64,000 nucleotides of DNA from an uncultured Ruegeria sp. (GCF_947497005.1 NZ_CANMFF010000013.1:1-64000); one strand, 5' to 3'; shown: positions 29,001 to 37,896, counted from the first letter of the stretch. The notes: generated from the sequence alone by a model not told the origin. Numbers and translations: made by a program.

Positions 29001-29127
29001 GCGGAATGCGCGGGAAGCCTTCGATCCTGATGTTCAGCAGCGTCTGCACCCCGAGGAGCAGGATCAGCGCCATCATCAGATTGGCTGCGACTGGATTACG
29101 GATAAACCAGGATGTCAGCGCTTGCAT
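25999..29127 (-). CDS. Efflux RND transporter permease subunit
   Basis: A 1042-residue AcrB/HAE-type pump. It shows the canonical start (FIRNPVAANLMMALILLLG), twelve membrane helices in two sets of six with large periplasmic loops, and the proton-relay Asp pair in helix 4 (ILVDDAVVVGES). Length is normal and there is no break. It exports a substrate across the envelope driven by protons, with the adaptor encoded just upstream (3-nt gap). No outer-membrane channel gene is present here. The substrate cannot be deduced. Confidence 0.93.
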   Translation of the reverse strand: MQALTSWFIRNPVAANLMMALILLLGVQTLLNIRIEGFPRIPPESVTIAIEFPDATAEQVDELVTQKVEQALEGLEGVRSVTSQSRNDLSVVTVRRAGGQKLQAVLDRVRIRIDGLTDLPETARRPVIEASGFNFPALYLNLYGETDPATLQSLAQRLKEELLAQPELSRLQIWGLIPRELRIEIDPALLRHYGLTVSDVTRAIEGNSLSFQAGRLQTEGGTIYLRADDRAKYTPEYAALPIIERDDGSFVPLGDIAKIEDAFQDGEYLFRLNGKPTVGMEVLVGQKENLLEISDVVRSTVDEFDRQLPSQVQVEVWGDSAGYISDRLALLRSNGVQGLILVTLMLSVFLNVRLAFWVAMGIPVSVMGAIAVSGSKWVDYSLNDVTTFGLIIALGILVDDAVVVGESVFEERRKGKEPIKDTERGVHRVAVATVFGVLTTIAAFAPMLLIDNPLGKVLAGFSGIVILTLIFSLIESKLILPAHLAQVAMRQERSYLLTRLWGRVQDAAQGGLYWVRDHIYQPMLLAAVRQRYAVLILFIAAATLGLGLMYKGKVRTVFFPEVPGQVITMNLEMDARAPFALTRSNVNRIERVLKDLNAELADNAGMATPPVPTVFTIINSAGSAQVYAEMIPVAERPDVPILSVVREWRDRVGEVEGATELEFTGSETLAGGFRIRLASRDEDLLQQASAEMKDFLSSIEGVANVRDGLAGGQPELKLRLRPDARHLGFNAEALARQIGYGFGGAEVTKVRRDGSEVRVVVQNARENRDTLADLMQTQLRSASGAWVPLETVAEIEGAYTSDTIDRRDGKRMNLVAASINRDRIAPEEVGQAVFEQLVPNFRAKYPSVTVLPAGELEEMADISDGLKRALLLAAVLIYVLMAVPLKSYWQPFVILAIVPFGFIAAAVGHLIMGVSLSLFSFFGMLALTGVIVNDSLVMITRYNQAREEGRPVNLALNSAGIGRFKAIFLTTATTVIGLLPLLTETSEQAQYLIPAAISLAFGELFGTALMLLLVPVLIAITEDVLAVFKPPLPQPSEERTKL

Positions 29128-29130
29128 AGC

Positions 29131-30279
29131 TCAGCCCTCATTCGTTTGCGGTGTCACGCGCTGACCCGGCAGAAATGAAGCCAGCGGTGTTCTGGCCACG
29201 CGCCACGGGCCGGTCCCATCGGGGGCTACGATTGTGACTGTACCTTCCCTGCGGAACAGGATGTTCGGGCTGAGCCTTTGCAAGTGGTCCTCATCATCCA
29301 CCAACCAGATGTACCCCGCACGGGTCAGGGCGCTTTCCGGCAGGGTCACGGTGTCTGCAATCCGGCGTCCGGGAATATGAACCCGCAGGAAATCTCCGGC
29401 GAGAATGCCTTCACCGGGGTTTTTGATGTCCAAAAAGACGCGCACTTGCCGTGTGTTTTGGTCCAGAAACCCTCCTCCACGTCGGACTTGAGCCTGCCCT
29501 AAGGATCCGCCCGAGCGCTGTATCAGATCAGCAGTGGCGCCAGAAATCGGGTGATCCAAAAGCGCCCAATCCGCCTGACTGAACTCTGCAACCAGCTCGA
29601 ATTGCCAGTCGTCCGAGAGGTGTATCAGGGCATCGCCCGGGTTGACCGTCTGGCCAAGGCTGGCGAAGCGATGGGTGACAAATCCCGAAAACGGGGCAAC
29701 AACTTCCGCGTCCTTCAGCTCATTGCGCGCTGCGTTCAGGCGTGCCTGCGCCGCCGCAACGGTTTTTTCGGCGATGCGCAATTGCGGCAGGTTCACAGCC
29801 AGCTCGTTTGGCGGTTCTGTTTCATCCCGTTCGAACTGTCGTCGTGCAACGGTTACGTTGTTCTGCGCGCGCAATAATGCCAGTTCCGCTTGCTCAAGCT
29901 CCATCTCGGCCGTAGCAACAGCACTTTGATAAGGTGCATTTTCGATTGAAAACAAAGGATCGCCCCGTTCCACCTGTGTGCCGGCCAAAGCGGCAGCATG
30001 CACTGCGGTTATGCGCCCGGACACGGCAGATCGTAGCTCGGCGTCCCACCGAGGGAGCACTTCGGCAAACGCCGAAACCCGCGCCTGCGCGGTTTCCGGG
30101 GCAACACTGACGACAGAGACGGTCGGTGGCGGAGGTGAGGTGTTTGTTGCCTGAACAGCAATTGTATCTTCGGTGTCAAACAACAGGACGACGATTGCGA
30201 CAAACAGTGCCAGCGATAGTCCAATCCAGAGCCATCGTCGGGCTGGCCTTTGCTTAGTGTCCAGGGTTTTGTCCGTCAT
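29131..30279 (-). CDS. Efflux RND transporter periplasmic adaptor subunit
   Basis: A 382-residue membrane-fusion protein. An N-terminal anchor helix (about 15-37) and Pro-rich linker are followed by a lipoyl-like half (SGRITAVHAAALAGTQVERGD). A helical hairpin comes next, then the second lipoyl half (APFSGFVTHRFASLGQ) and beta-barrel regions. It is the first gene of the leftward pump operon, divergent from a TetR regulator with a palindromic operator between them. Confidence 0.92.
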   Translation of the reverse strand: MTDKTLDTKQRPARRWLWIGLSLALFVAIVVLLFDTEDTIAVQATNTSPPPPTVSVVSVAPETAQARVSAFAEVLPRWDAELRSAVSGRITAVHAAALAGTQVERGDPLFSIENAPYQSAVATAEMELEQAELALLRAQNNVTVARRQFERDETEPPNELAVNLPQLRIAEKTVAAAQARLNAARNELKDAEVVAPFSGFVTHRFASLGQTVNPGDALIHLSDDWQFELVAEFSQADWALLDHPISGATADLIQRSGGSLGQAQVRRGGGFLDQNTRQVRVFLDIKNPGEGILAGDFLRVHIPGRRIADTVTLPESALTRAGYIWLVDDEDHLQRLSPNILFRREGTVTIVAPDGTGPWRVARTPLASFLPGQRVTPQTNEG

Positions 30280-30347
30280 AGTCCTGTCTTTCCCGTGCCG
30301 CCGAATCCATTGCGCCTTGTGGTATGCGGTAAAGTGTCATATATTAT

Positions 30348-30359
30348 GAACGATCGTTC
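30348..30359. promoter_or_regulatory. Probable TetR operator
   Basis: The perfect palindrome GAACGATCGTTC (30348-30359), extended on one side by another GTTC, lies 20 nt before the TetR start and 69 nt before the adaptor start. GAAC/GTTC-type half sites are typical for TetR/AcrR regulators that repress adjacent efflux genes. Confidence 0.65.
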
Positions 30360-30379
30360 GTTCAATATGAAAAAATAAA

Positions 30380-30997
30380 ATGTCCGAAGACACCAAAAAG
30401 CCGGGTTCAATCCGGGAAAAGGCAACAGCCAAGCGTCGCAACCAGATTCTGGAGGCCGCGGTGATGTGTTTCCTTGAGCGCGGCTATCATCAGACTGGTG
30501 TCCGCGATATCGCAACGCGGGCGGGCGTGAGCCTTGGAAACCTCTATAACCATTTTCGCGGAAAACATGACGTGCTTGTGGAAATCGCAATGCTTGAACG
30601 CCGCGAGATGGAACCGTTTTTGAAAATCCTGAACTCAAATACGCCCGCTCCCAAAGTGTTGAAAAAGTTCATCAGGGCCTACGCCAAATACCTGGCTGCG
30701 CCGGAAAATGTTATTCTCACGTTGGAGATTTCGAGTGAAGCCGTTCGACAACCGGACATCGCGCGGCTGTTTGTCGAGAACCGCTCCAGCTTGACTGACG
30801 CTCTGGAGACGGTTGTTAGACGAGGGATTACAGACGGTGATTTGCGCGCTGTTCCTGATCCGCTTCAGGCGTCACAGCTGGTGATAGAGGTTCTGGAAGG
30901 CAGCGCATACCGTAGTGTGCTGTCAGAAATACCAATGACCAGGGTCATTGGGTGTACTGAAGATTTTATTCTGAATTCCCTGCTGATGCGTCAGTGA
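30380..30997 (+). CDS. TetR/AcrR family transcriptional regulator
   Basis: A 205-residue repressor-type regulator. The N-terminal HTH (about 18-62) contains AAVMCFLERGYHQTGVRDIA and GVSLGNLYNHFRGK, which is standard for TetR_N. The C-terminal two-thirds form the helical ligand domain. It is divergent from the RND pump operon, with a palindrome in the gap, so it most likely represses that operon and itself. The ligand is probably a pump substrate. Confidence 0.9.
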   Translation: MSEDTKKPGSIREKATAKRRNQILEAAVMCFLERGYHQTGVRDIATRAGVSLGNLYNHFRGKHDVLVEIAMLERREMEPFLKILNSNTPAPKVLKKFIRAYAKYLAAPENVILTLEISSEAVRQPDIARLFVENRSSLTDALETVVRRGITDGDLRAVPDPLQASQLVIEVLEGSAYRSVLSEIPMTRVIGCTEDFILNSLLMRQ

Positions 30998-31053
30998 TAC
31001 CTGTTTTGCGTGTTGACTTAGAACTCATGAAAGTCTGCTAAGCAGAAGCCGCA

Positions 31054-31094
31054 CCGCAGCATTCGGGCGGACAGCCAAGTTCCGCTTTGGGCCG
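31054..31094 (+). repeat. 42-nt dispersed intergenic module, copy 2 (41 nt)
   Basis: It starts CCGCAGCATT and ends TCCGCTTTGGGCCG, aligning with copies at 4360 and 60344. It lies between the convergent TetR and RpiR genes; the rest of that 233-nt gap holds no recognisable gene. Confidence 0.6.
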
Positions 31095-31230
31095 TGCATG
31101 ATGGCGAGGCGGCCAGTGGTTTCGCTTGATGCTGCGCTGCCCCCAAGGTTATCGGAAAACCCATTTTGACCGGTGCTGCGGGCTGCACCAATGTCTGGTC
31201 TGCTCTGATCTGAAGTTAATCGTTCTTAGA

Positions 31231-32193
31231 TTAGTCACCCAAAGGCTGTGGGCCAGTTCTTCCGTGGTAAGCCGTCAACGATGCTCGAATTCGCCGCAGA
31301 TTCTCTTTTGTTTCACCGGTCATCTCCTGCGCCACGGTCATGGCTAATGCATCTACAATGGCGAGGTGGGCATATCGCGAGGCTGTAGGCTTGTAAATGT
31401 CACTGTCCTCAGGCAATTCCGTGAGAAGAGCAATTTTGGATATGTCGGATAGCCTCGTATTGGGCTTTGTGATGCAGATTGTGGTGGCGCCATAACCATT
31501 GGCGACTTCGGTCGCACTAACGATTGCGTCGGCTTCACCACTCGCCGAAACAAGGAAGAGTACGTCTTCGGTTCCGAGCGCGGCGGCACGCATCTGTAGG
31601 ACATAGCTGTCATTCACAAAGAATGATGGAATCCCAAGTCTAAAAAAACGGTTAGAAGCTTCCTGGGCGACGAGCGATGAGCCCCCACCTATTCCTGAGA
31701 ACAGGATTTGTCGTCGACCCAGGCAGGCGTTCTTCGCTTCTTCGAGTTTTGCCGTATCGATTTGACCGCGCATTACGTCCAAGGTCGCAAACAAAGCCCC
31801 AAGGACTTGGTCAATCGCGGTATCTGCGTCAGGGCTTTCGTCATTGGCGTTTCTATACAGATATTGTGCGCTTACAGCGACATTTTGAGCCAAGCGGAGT
31901 TTGAAATCTCGAAATCCCTCACAGCCGAGGCTGCGGCAGAACCGAACCACGGTTGGCTTGCTGACCGAGCAGCGTTGCGCGAGATCCCCGATGGTCATGG
32001 CGCTGATTTCGTTGAGGTGGTCCTTTACGTAATCGGCGACCTTCTGCTCCTGAACTGCCAGTTTAGTTTCTGAATTGTGCAGTGCCGGAATCAAATCGAC
32101 TGCTCCAATTCTGCCTTTAAGTGGAGGGGCACTACCATCTGATACGGGGCGAGATTCGTTCGGCAAGTTGGTAATTTCCTTATGACTGGTCAT
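31231..32193 (-). CDS. MurR/RpiR family transcriptional regulator
   Basis: A 320-residue regulator. An N-terminal RpiR HTH (about 50-110, SVSKPTVVRFCRSLGCEGF) is joined to a SIS phosphosugar-binding domain (about 155-290, FSGIGGGSSLVAQEASNRF and LVSASGEADAIV). It reads away from the TRAP operon. Three copies of a GWAAC-N3-GTTAC element lie in the shared 164-nt gap, one directly before its own start. It is therefore the probable regulator of the TRAP/M81/PfkB genes. The SIS domain suggests a phosphorylated sugar-like effector, in keeping with the PfkB kinase in the operon. Confidence 0.88.
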   Translation of the reverse strand: MTSHKEITNLPNESRPVSDGSAPPLKGRIGAVDLIPALHNSETKLAVQEQKVADYVKDHLNEISAMTIGDLAQRCSVSKPTVVRFCRSLGCEGFRDFKLRLAQNVAVSAQYLYRNANDESPDADTAIDQVLGALFATLDVMRGQIDTAKLEEAKNACLGRRQILFSGIGGGSSLVAQEASNRFFRLGIPSFFVNDSYVLQMRAAALGTEDVLFLVSASGEADAIVSATEVANGYGATTICITKPNTRLSDISKIALLTELPEDSDIYKPTASRYAHLAIVDALAMTVAQEMTGETKENLRRIRASLTAYHGRTGPQPLGD

Positions 32194-32331
32194 GAAACTT
32201 AGTTACATAAATTGATGTATATGGGCAAGAAGTTCGTCATGAAATCCCCTATTTGCGGTGTAAAGAGAAACTAAGTTACATTTTGTCGTTGATATTTCAC
32301 CAAGTATCACGCATTGTGTAACCAAGTTACA
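32194..32331. promoter_or_regulatory. Three-copy operator of the RpiR regulator
   Basis: Three near-identical elements lie here: GAAACTTAGTTAC (32194), GAAACTAAGTTAC (32267) and GTAACCAAGTTAC (32318). The last is a perfect GTAAC/GTTAC inverted repeat with a 3-nt spacer. They lie in the gap between the regulator and the TRAP operon, the first touching the regulator's start codon and the last 27 nt before the TRAP start. They probably mediate autoregulation and operon control. Confidence 0.65.
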
Positions 32332-32357
32332 GATTCGGATCCTGGGGAGGAATACGA

Positions 32358-32876
32358 ATGTCGGACTGGTTCGCCAGCGCAAGTTCAAGGATAAACTCAG
32401 TCGTTGAAGGCATTGTCGCAGCTTTGATGCTGTCTCTGGTTCTGGATGTCTGGCTTGGCGTTATTGACCGTTATTATTTCCACTGGCAACTCCCGTGGCC
32501 AGAAGTGTTGGCCCGCTATTTGATGATCTGGGCCGCGCTGCTCGCGGTTTCATCTGGTATTGCGCGCAGAGATCACATCGGTCTCACGGCATTCGTCATG
32601 ATGCTCCCAATTCGCTTACGGCGAGCTCTTCTTATCGCGATGGATGTATTGGCGTTGGCTTTGTTTTTGTATGTTGCGTTCTTTGGGATCAGTTTCGTGG
32701 AAAGCGGAGCGCCAAGGCAAGCAATGATATTTGGGGCAAGCCTTGCACCGTTCTACGCGGCCATTCCCGTCGCAGCGGCCTTGTCATCTGTGCAGCTGAT
32801 ACTTGTCCTGTTTCGTGACTTGGGTACGCACATTGACGAACCGCCCTTTGCCGTAAAGGCGGAGGAAACACTGTGA
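32358..32876 (+). CDS. TRAP transporter small permease subunit (DctQ type)
   Basis: A 172-residue membrane protein with four hydrophobic helices (about 15-37, 53-70, 92-112, 130-152) and the DctQ-type sequence PWPEVLARYLMIWAALLAVS. It forms the small membrane subunit of a TRAP solute:Na+ importer. GGGGAGGAA precedes the start. It overlaps the large permease gene by 4 nt. Confidence 0.9.
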   Translation: MSDWFASASSRINSVVEGIVAALMLSLVLDVWLGVIDRYYFHWQLPWPEVLARYLMIWAALLAVSSGIARRDHIGLTAFVMMLPIRLRRALLIAMDVLALALFLYVAFFGISFVESGAPRQAMIFGASLAPFYAAIPVAAALSSVQLILVLFRDLGTHIDEPPFAVKAEETL

Positions 32877-34156
32877 TTGTCGCAATCGTATTTGTTGCAC
32901 TCATTCTGTGTGGAATGCCTATTGGTTTTGCTATTGGCCTTGCCGGCGTTGTTGGGTTGATCGATATGGGAGGAACGCAGTTTCTTGCGATTGGTCCCAG
33001 TAAGATATTCAACGGCCTCAACATCTTTCCCTTTCTCGCCATGCCGTTCTTCATTCTGGCCGGTGAGATCATGAATGATATCGGTATCACCAGTCGTTTG
33101 GTGAAACTTGCGCAGGTTTTGGTCGGACGGTTTCGGGGTGGGCTGGCCCATACTAACATGTTGGCGTCAGTGTTCTTTGCCGGATTAACAGGCTCGGCGA
33201 CAGCGGACGCGGCGGCCTTTGGCCGGACGCTTGTGCCAGCAATGGTGAAAGAGGGCTACAAACGCGACTATGCCTGCGCGGTCACGGCCGCGGGGTCCAT
33301 CATCGGCCCGACCATTCCGCCATCGGGGCTAATGGTTGTCTACGGGTCGCTAATGGGCGTTTCCATTGCAGGCCTGTTCGCAGCCGGAGTTCTGCCAGGC
33401 CTAGTGATCTGCATGGTCTGCATGGCGGTGATCGCAATTGGCGGCAAACGGGAAAACCTACCCAAAGCGTTGCGCGGAGCGACCCCGCGCGAGATCTGGG
33501 ATACGTTCGTTTCCTCTCTGACCGCCCTGGCAATGCCTGTGATCATTTTGGGTGGCATCTTGGGCGGTATCGTCACCCCGACGGAGGCAGCATCGATTGC
33601 TGTGGCCTATGCCATGTTTATCGGGGTTTTCGTCTATCGTTCGCTGACCTTCAAAGGTTTCTACGCGATGCTGGTGCGTACCGCGCGCATCACCGGGGTA
33701 ATTTTCGTAATAATCGCCTTTGCCGGAATCCTCGGTTGGTGGATGAGCTTTGAACGCATTCCGCAACTGATTGCCGAAACCGTTCTGGGTCTTTCTGACA
33801 ACCGCTATGCTGTAATCGCGATCATCATTGGTTTGCTGCTGGTAGTCGGTATGGTGATGGATATCACAGCCATTCTGATCATCCTTGCCCCTGTCCTTGT
33901 ACCGTTGACAGAGCAAGTCGGACTGGAGCCGATCCACGCCGGCATCATATTTGTGCTGGCTCTGAACATCTCATTGATGACGCCGCCGGTGGGTGCCTGC
34001 CTGTTTGTTCTATCCTCCGTGACCGGCGAAAAGCTGGAACGGATTTCAATCAAACTGTTCCCGTTTCTAATAGCAGAAATTGCGATCCTTTTCGTCTTTG
34101 CTTTCTGGGAGAACGCAGCGCTGTGGCTTCCCCGGATGTTGGGCTTTGCCCAGTAG
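32873..34156 (+). CDS. TRAP transporter large permease subunit (DctM type)
   Basis: A 427-residue polytopic permease with about twelve helices and the DctM signatures. These include FFILAGEIMNDIGIT, the GSATADAAAFG loop, GSIIGPTIPPS and the C-terminal MTPPVGACLFVLS motif. It carries out sodium-coupled transport together with the DctQ-type subunit. The binding-protein gene follows after 36 nt. Confidence 0.93.
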   Translation: MIVAIVFVALILCGMPIGFAIGLAGVVGLIDMGGTQFLAIGPSKIFNGLNIFPFLAMPFFILAGEIMNDIGITSRLVKLAQVLVGRFRGGLAHTNMLASVFFAGLTGSATADAAAFGRTLVPAMVKEGYKRDYACAVTAAGSIIGPTIPPSGLMVVYGSLMGVSIAGLFAAGVLPGLVICMVCMAVIAIGGKRENLPKALRGATPREIWDTFVSSLTALAMPVIILGGILGGIVTPTEAASIAVAYAMFIGVFVYRSLTFKGFYAMLVRTARITGVIFVIIAFAGILGWWMSFERIPQLIAETVLGLSDNRYAVIAIIIGLLLVVGMVMDITAILIILAPVLVPLTEQVGLEPIHAGIIFVLALNISLMTPPVGACLFVLSSVTGEKLERISIKLFPFLIAEIAILFVFAFWENAALWLPRMLGFAQ

Positions 34157-34192
34157 TTTCGCCACAAAAACCAAATCAACAGGAGAAGTATC

Positions 34193-35233
34193 ATGAAAAA
34201 AATTCTGACAGGTGCGGCGCTGACTGCGACCATGCTTGCTAGCAGCGCATTGGCTGAAGGTGGGGTGATAAAATTTGGCCACGACAACAAAACTGACCCG
34301 TTTGAAAACCCAGCTCATGCCTGCACGGCTGTCTTTGCAAATCTTGTAAACTCGGGCACCAATGGTAGTGTTTCTGTTGAGGTCTTCGGGTCCAACCAAT
34401 TGGGTTCCGCAGCAGAACACGTTCAACAGATGCGGGACGGGATCATTCAGGCAACCCTGACCTCAACTGGTGCCTTGGCCAGCTACTACCCGCGTATCGA
34501 CGTGCTGAACCTGCCCTTTGCATTTAACGGCAACGCATCAACTTACAAGGTCTTTGATGGCGAGTTCGGTGAGGCACTGGCCGCTGATATCGAGGCAGAG
34601 TTGAGCGATGTGGTGGTTCTGGGCTTCCCGGACACCGGTGGTTTCTTTGCGGTAACCAACTCGCAACGCCCCATCGCAGACTTGAAGGATTTTGATGGCA
34701 TTCGCATTCGCACAATGACCTTGCCGTCACATCAGAAGATCATTCAGGCGTTGGGTGCGGAAGCCTATCCACTGTCCTGGGGTGAAGTGTATTCCGGGCT
34801 GCAAACCGGAGTGATTGACGGTCAGATGAATCCTGTACCGATCATCTCATTCGCTAATTTTGCAGAGGTTCAGCAATACATGACGCTGACCAATCACCTG
34901 TTCTCACCCTACACCTTCATGATGAATCGTGCCTTTTATGAAAGCCTGTCAGAGGCAGAGCAAGCGACGATCCGCACAGCCGCTGAAAACTGCGTTACGG
35001 CCAGCCGTGGCTTGTCGCGTATCATTGAGGCGTCAGATCGCGGCCTTGCGGGCTTGATGGATCAGATTGAGGTCACTGCTCTAACTGACGAACAGCGAAG
35101 CTCCATGGCAGCTGCAACGCAGCCTGCATTTGAAGCACATGTTCAGGAAAACCTTGATGAAAAGTCGGCCGAGCTTCTAGCAAGCTTCAAGGCCGCGGTA
35201 GAGAACGCCAATAACGCGTCCTACCTCGATTGA
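34193..35233 (+). CDS. TRAP transporter substrate-binding protein (DctP type)
   Basis: A 346-residue periplasmic binding protein with a signal peptide (1-21, SSALAEG). It has the DctP fold features: the LRIRTM-like carboxylate-binding Arg region (FDGIRIRTMTLPSHQKII) and the SWGEVYSGLQTGVIDGQMNP block. Most DctP proteins bind organic acids through that Arg; the precise ligand is unknown. It is followed by a strong stem-loop, then by the catabolic genes. Confidence 0.92.
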   Translation: MKKILTGAALTATMLASSALAEGGVIKFGHDNKTDPFENPAHACTAVFANLVNSGTNGSVSVEVFGSNQLGSAAEHVQQMRDGIIQATLTSTGALASYYPRIDVLNLPFAFNGNASTYKVFDGEFGEALAADIEAELSDVVVLGFPDTGGFFAVTNSQRPIADLKDFDGIRIRTMTLPSHQKIIQALGAEAYPLSWGEVYSGLQTGVIDGQMNPVPIISFANFAEVQQYMTLTNHLFSPYTFMMNRAFYESLSEAEQATIRTAAENCVTASRGLSRIIEASDRGLAGLMDQIEVTALTDEQRSSMAAATQPAFEAHVQENLDEKSAELLASFKAAVENANNASYLD

Positions 35234-35271
35234 TCCTCCCTGACTGCTGGAACCAACTGGCAGCACAACTC

Positions 35272-35298
35272 GTCGGAGACCAACTTTTGGTCTCCGAC
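35272..35298 (+). terminator. Stem-loop after the TRAP binding-protein gene
   Basis: An 11-bp perfect stem (GTCGGAGACCA with its complement) with a 5-nt loop, 39 nt after the stop of the binding-protein gene and 24 nt before the next start. No T-run follows, so it probably stabilises the upstream message or attenuates the downstream genes. Confidence 0.65.
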
Positions 35299-35321
35299 CC
35301 AAGCAACAAATTGGATTGAAC

Positions 35322-36788
35322 ATGCGGGTCTTCTGTGCGTCCCTCGCAACCGAAACGAATACCTTTTCTCCCCTGCGTACGGACTTTTCCGATTTTGAGC
35401 AGAGCTTTTATGCACCTCCAGGCAAGCACCCCGTAACCCCAACGCTTTGCAGTGCAGTATTTCCTGCATTGAGGAAAAGGGCGCAGTCGAATGAGCTGGA
35501 GTTGATTGAGGGAACCGCTGCATGGGCAGAGCCCGGTGGGTTGTTGAATCGCGAGACATGGGCACGCTTGAAACAAGAGGTGCTGGATCAGGTAACGACT
35601 GCTATGCCCTTGGACGGCGTTGTCCTAGGCCTGCATGGAGCGATGATCTCCGAGGATTGTCTGGATTGCGAAGGCGAATTGATCGAAGCAATTCGAGCAA
35701 TTGTCGGGCCGGAATCTGTCATCGGAGCGAGCTTCGATCCTCACAGCCACCTCAGCGACAGACGAGTAGCCAACGCTGACGTGATCACTGTGTTCAAAGA
35801 GTTTCCACATACTGATTTTGTCGAAGCAGGAGAGGCCTGCGTCGACCTGACGTTGCGAACTATCAAAGGCGAAATCCGGCCCGTCACTTCGGTTTTTGAC
35901 GTGCGCATGTTGGATATTCTGCCGACCAGTCAGGAACCCATGCGCGGATTTGTCGATCTACTGAAGCATATGGAGGCAAATGGTGAGGTTCTCTCTGCTT
36001 CCGTCATTCATGGGTTCATGGCAGGGGATTCCCCCGACCTTGGTGCCAAGATCGTCGTACTGACCGACAATGACCAGACCAAGGCAGATCGCATTGCTCA
36101 GAGACTGGGGGCTGAGTTGTTCTCTTTTCGCGGGCAGACAAAGCCGAACTATCTGACCCCCACTGAGGCATTGTGTGAGGCTCAGAAAACTGCGCGCGGA
36201 CCAGTGGTCGTAGCGGACGTTTGGGACAATCCCGGTGGAGGCGTAGCAGGGGATTCAACGCTCATTATTGAAGAAGCTATTGCTCAGAAACTCACATCCG
36301 TTGCATTCGGCACGATTTGGGATCCTATGGCGGTTCGCCTTTGCCATGCAGCCGGTGAAGGTGCAGTGTTCGACCTTCGCTTTGGCGGTAAGACATCAGC
36401 TCTGGCGGGGAAGCCAATTGACGCTACGGTTACGGTGGTTCGCAACCAGCGCAATGCGGTTCAGAGTTTTGGTGCATCCGTTGTTCCGATGGGAGACTGC
36501 TCTGTCATACGTTTGGGTGGGATCGAGGTTGTTCTGAATTCAAACCGAAGTCAGGCATTTTCGCCAGACCTGTTCACCAACCTCGGCATCGATATCACTG
36601 ACAAGAAGATACTGGTCGTAAAGTCCACAAACCACTTCCACGGCGCGTTCTCCGACGTCGCTTCTGAGATTATCTATGCCGCCGTCGAAGGCCCCTATCC
36701 GAATGATCCCACCAAAACACATTACAAGAACCTGACACGTCCAATTTGGCCCATCGTCAAAAACCCTCACAAGGAGGTTGTGGAATGA
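35322..36788 (+). CDS. M81 family metallopeptidase (MlrC/microcystinase C-like)
   Basis: A 488-residue protein with the M81 layout. The N-terminal DUF1485 part begins MRVFCASLATETNTFSPL, has the LHGAMISEDCLDCEGEL block and metal-site FDPHSHLSD. The C-terminal MlrC domain has VADVWDNPGGGVAGDS and KSTNHFHGAFSDVA. Named members cut linear peptides or related amide bonds using zinc. The start at ATG 35322 is chosen over TTG 35316. The stop overlaps the next gene's ATG. In this operon it probably hydrolyses the imported compound or an intermediate; it need not act on microcystin. Confidence 0.88.
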   Translation: MRVFCASLATETNTFSPLRTDFSDFEQSFYAPPGKHPVTPTLCSAVFPALRKRAQSNELELIEGTAAWAEPGGLLNRETWARLKQEVLDQVTTAMPLDGVVLGLHGAMISEDCLDCEGELIEAIRAIVGPESVIGASFDPHSHLSDRRVANADVITVFKEFPHTDFVEAGEACVDLTLRTIKGEIRPVTSVFDVRMLDILPTSQEPMRGFVDLLKHMEANGEVLSASVIHGFMAGDSPDLGAKIVVLTDNDQTKADRIAQRLGAELFSFRGQTKPNYLTPTEALCEAQKTARGPVVVADVWDNPGGGVAGDSTLIIEEAIAQKLTSVAFGTIWDPMAVRLCHAAGEGAVFDLRFGGKTSALAGKPIDATVTVVRNQRNAVQSFGASVVPMGDCSVIRLGGIEVVLNSNRSQAFSPDLFTNLGIDITDKKILVVKSTNHFHGAFSDVASEIIYAAVEGPYPNDPTKTHYKNLTRPIWPIVKNPHKEVVE

Positions 36789-37840
36789 TTTTTGCCGGTA
36801 TCGACACACCGGCTGTCCTGGTCGATCTAGATATTGCCGAAGCAAACATCGACCGCTTTCAACAGCATTGTGCGAAACACGGACTCAGCGTTCGACCGCA
36901 CATCAAAACCCACAAACTTCCTATGCTGGCGCGACTGCAGCTAGAGGCTGGTGCAATTGGCATAACATGCCAGAAAGTGAGTGAGGCCGAGGCAATGATT
37001 GCTGACGGCGGCATTGATGACGTGCTGATTACTTTTAACATTCTCGGCGACGCCAAACTGGCGCGATTGCGCACCCTCTCCGAAAAGGTGAGCCTTTCTG
37101 TTGTCGCGGACAACGAAGAAACTGTAGACGGGTTAGCGCGGTTCTTTGCGGATGCTCCAAACCCGCTCGGAGTGTTGGTTGAATGTGACACAGGCGCGGA
37201 ACGATGTGGCGTAACCACGCCTGAGCAGGCAAGGGATCTCGCGCGCTACATCGATGCCCAGCCGGGCGTCTCGTTTCTCGGCCTTATGACCTATCCGCCT
37301 GTAGAACAGGAGGCGAAGGTACAGGAATGGCTCACCCAGGCCAAACATGAAATCGAAGAGGTCGGGCTGCCTGTACGCGTCGTTTCCCATGGTGGTTCGC
37401 CGGGCATGTGGCAAGCGCAGGATGCTCCCGTTGCAACCGAATACAGGATTGGCACTTACATCTATAACGACCGTTCATTGCAGGCACGGGGTGTTTGCAC
37501 CTGGGAGGACTGTGCATTGAGCGTTCTTGCCACGGTGATCTCGGTCCCGGCAAACAATCGTGCCGTTATCGATGCGGGATCAAAGGTGCTGACCTCTGAC
37601 CTGTTGGGACTGGAAGGCCATGGATACGTGATTGGTCGGCCGGATATTTTGGTTCAGGGCCTGTCCGAGGAGCACGGCGTGCTGGTGGCAGATAAAATCG
37701 ACCTGAAAGTTGGCGAGCGTGTCCGGATCGTTCCCAATCATGCCTGTGTCGTCACTAACATGGTGGACCAGATTGAAACCATTCGTGGAGATCACGCGTT
37801 GGGACAAGTTCCCGTCGCGGCACGTGGCAAAGTTCAATAG
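36785..37840 (+). CDS. PLP-dependent D-threonine-aldolase-like protein (DSD1 family)
   Basis: A 351-residue fold-type III PLP enzyme (alanine racemase N-terminal barrel plus D-Ser dehydratase-like C-terminal domain). The cofactor Lys lies in VRPHIKTHKLP near residue 47. Metal ligands of this group are expected near the C-terminus; VPNHACVV fits the His/Cys site. It acts on D-3-hydroxy amino acids, by aldol cleavage or dehydration, in known relatives. AAGGAGG precedes the start; the ATGA overlaps the M81 stop. Confidence 0.86.
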   Translation: MIFAGIDTPAVLVDLDIAEANIDRFQQHCAKHGLSVRPHIKTHKLPMLARLQLEAGAIGITCQKVSEAEAMIADGGIDDVLITFNILGDAKLARLRTLSEKVSLSVVADNEETVDGLARFFADAPNPLGVLVECDTGAERCGVTTPEQARDLARYIDAQPGVSFLGLMTYPPVEQEAKVQEWLTQAKHEIEEVGLPVRVVSHGGSPGMWQAQDAPVATEYRIGTYIYNDRSLQARGVCTWEDCALSVLATVISVPANNRAVIDAGSKVLTSDLLGLEGHGYVIGRPDILVQGLSEEHGVLVADKIDLKVGERVRIVPNHACVVTNMVDQIETIRGDHALGQVPVAARGKVQ

Positions 37841-37896
37841 CTGACGCAAACACTGCCCATAGTTTCTGAAGGCGACGGGTATCAATAAGGTGCACT

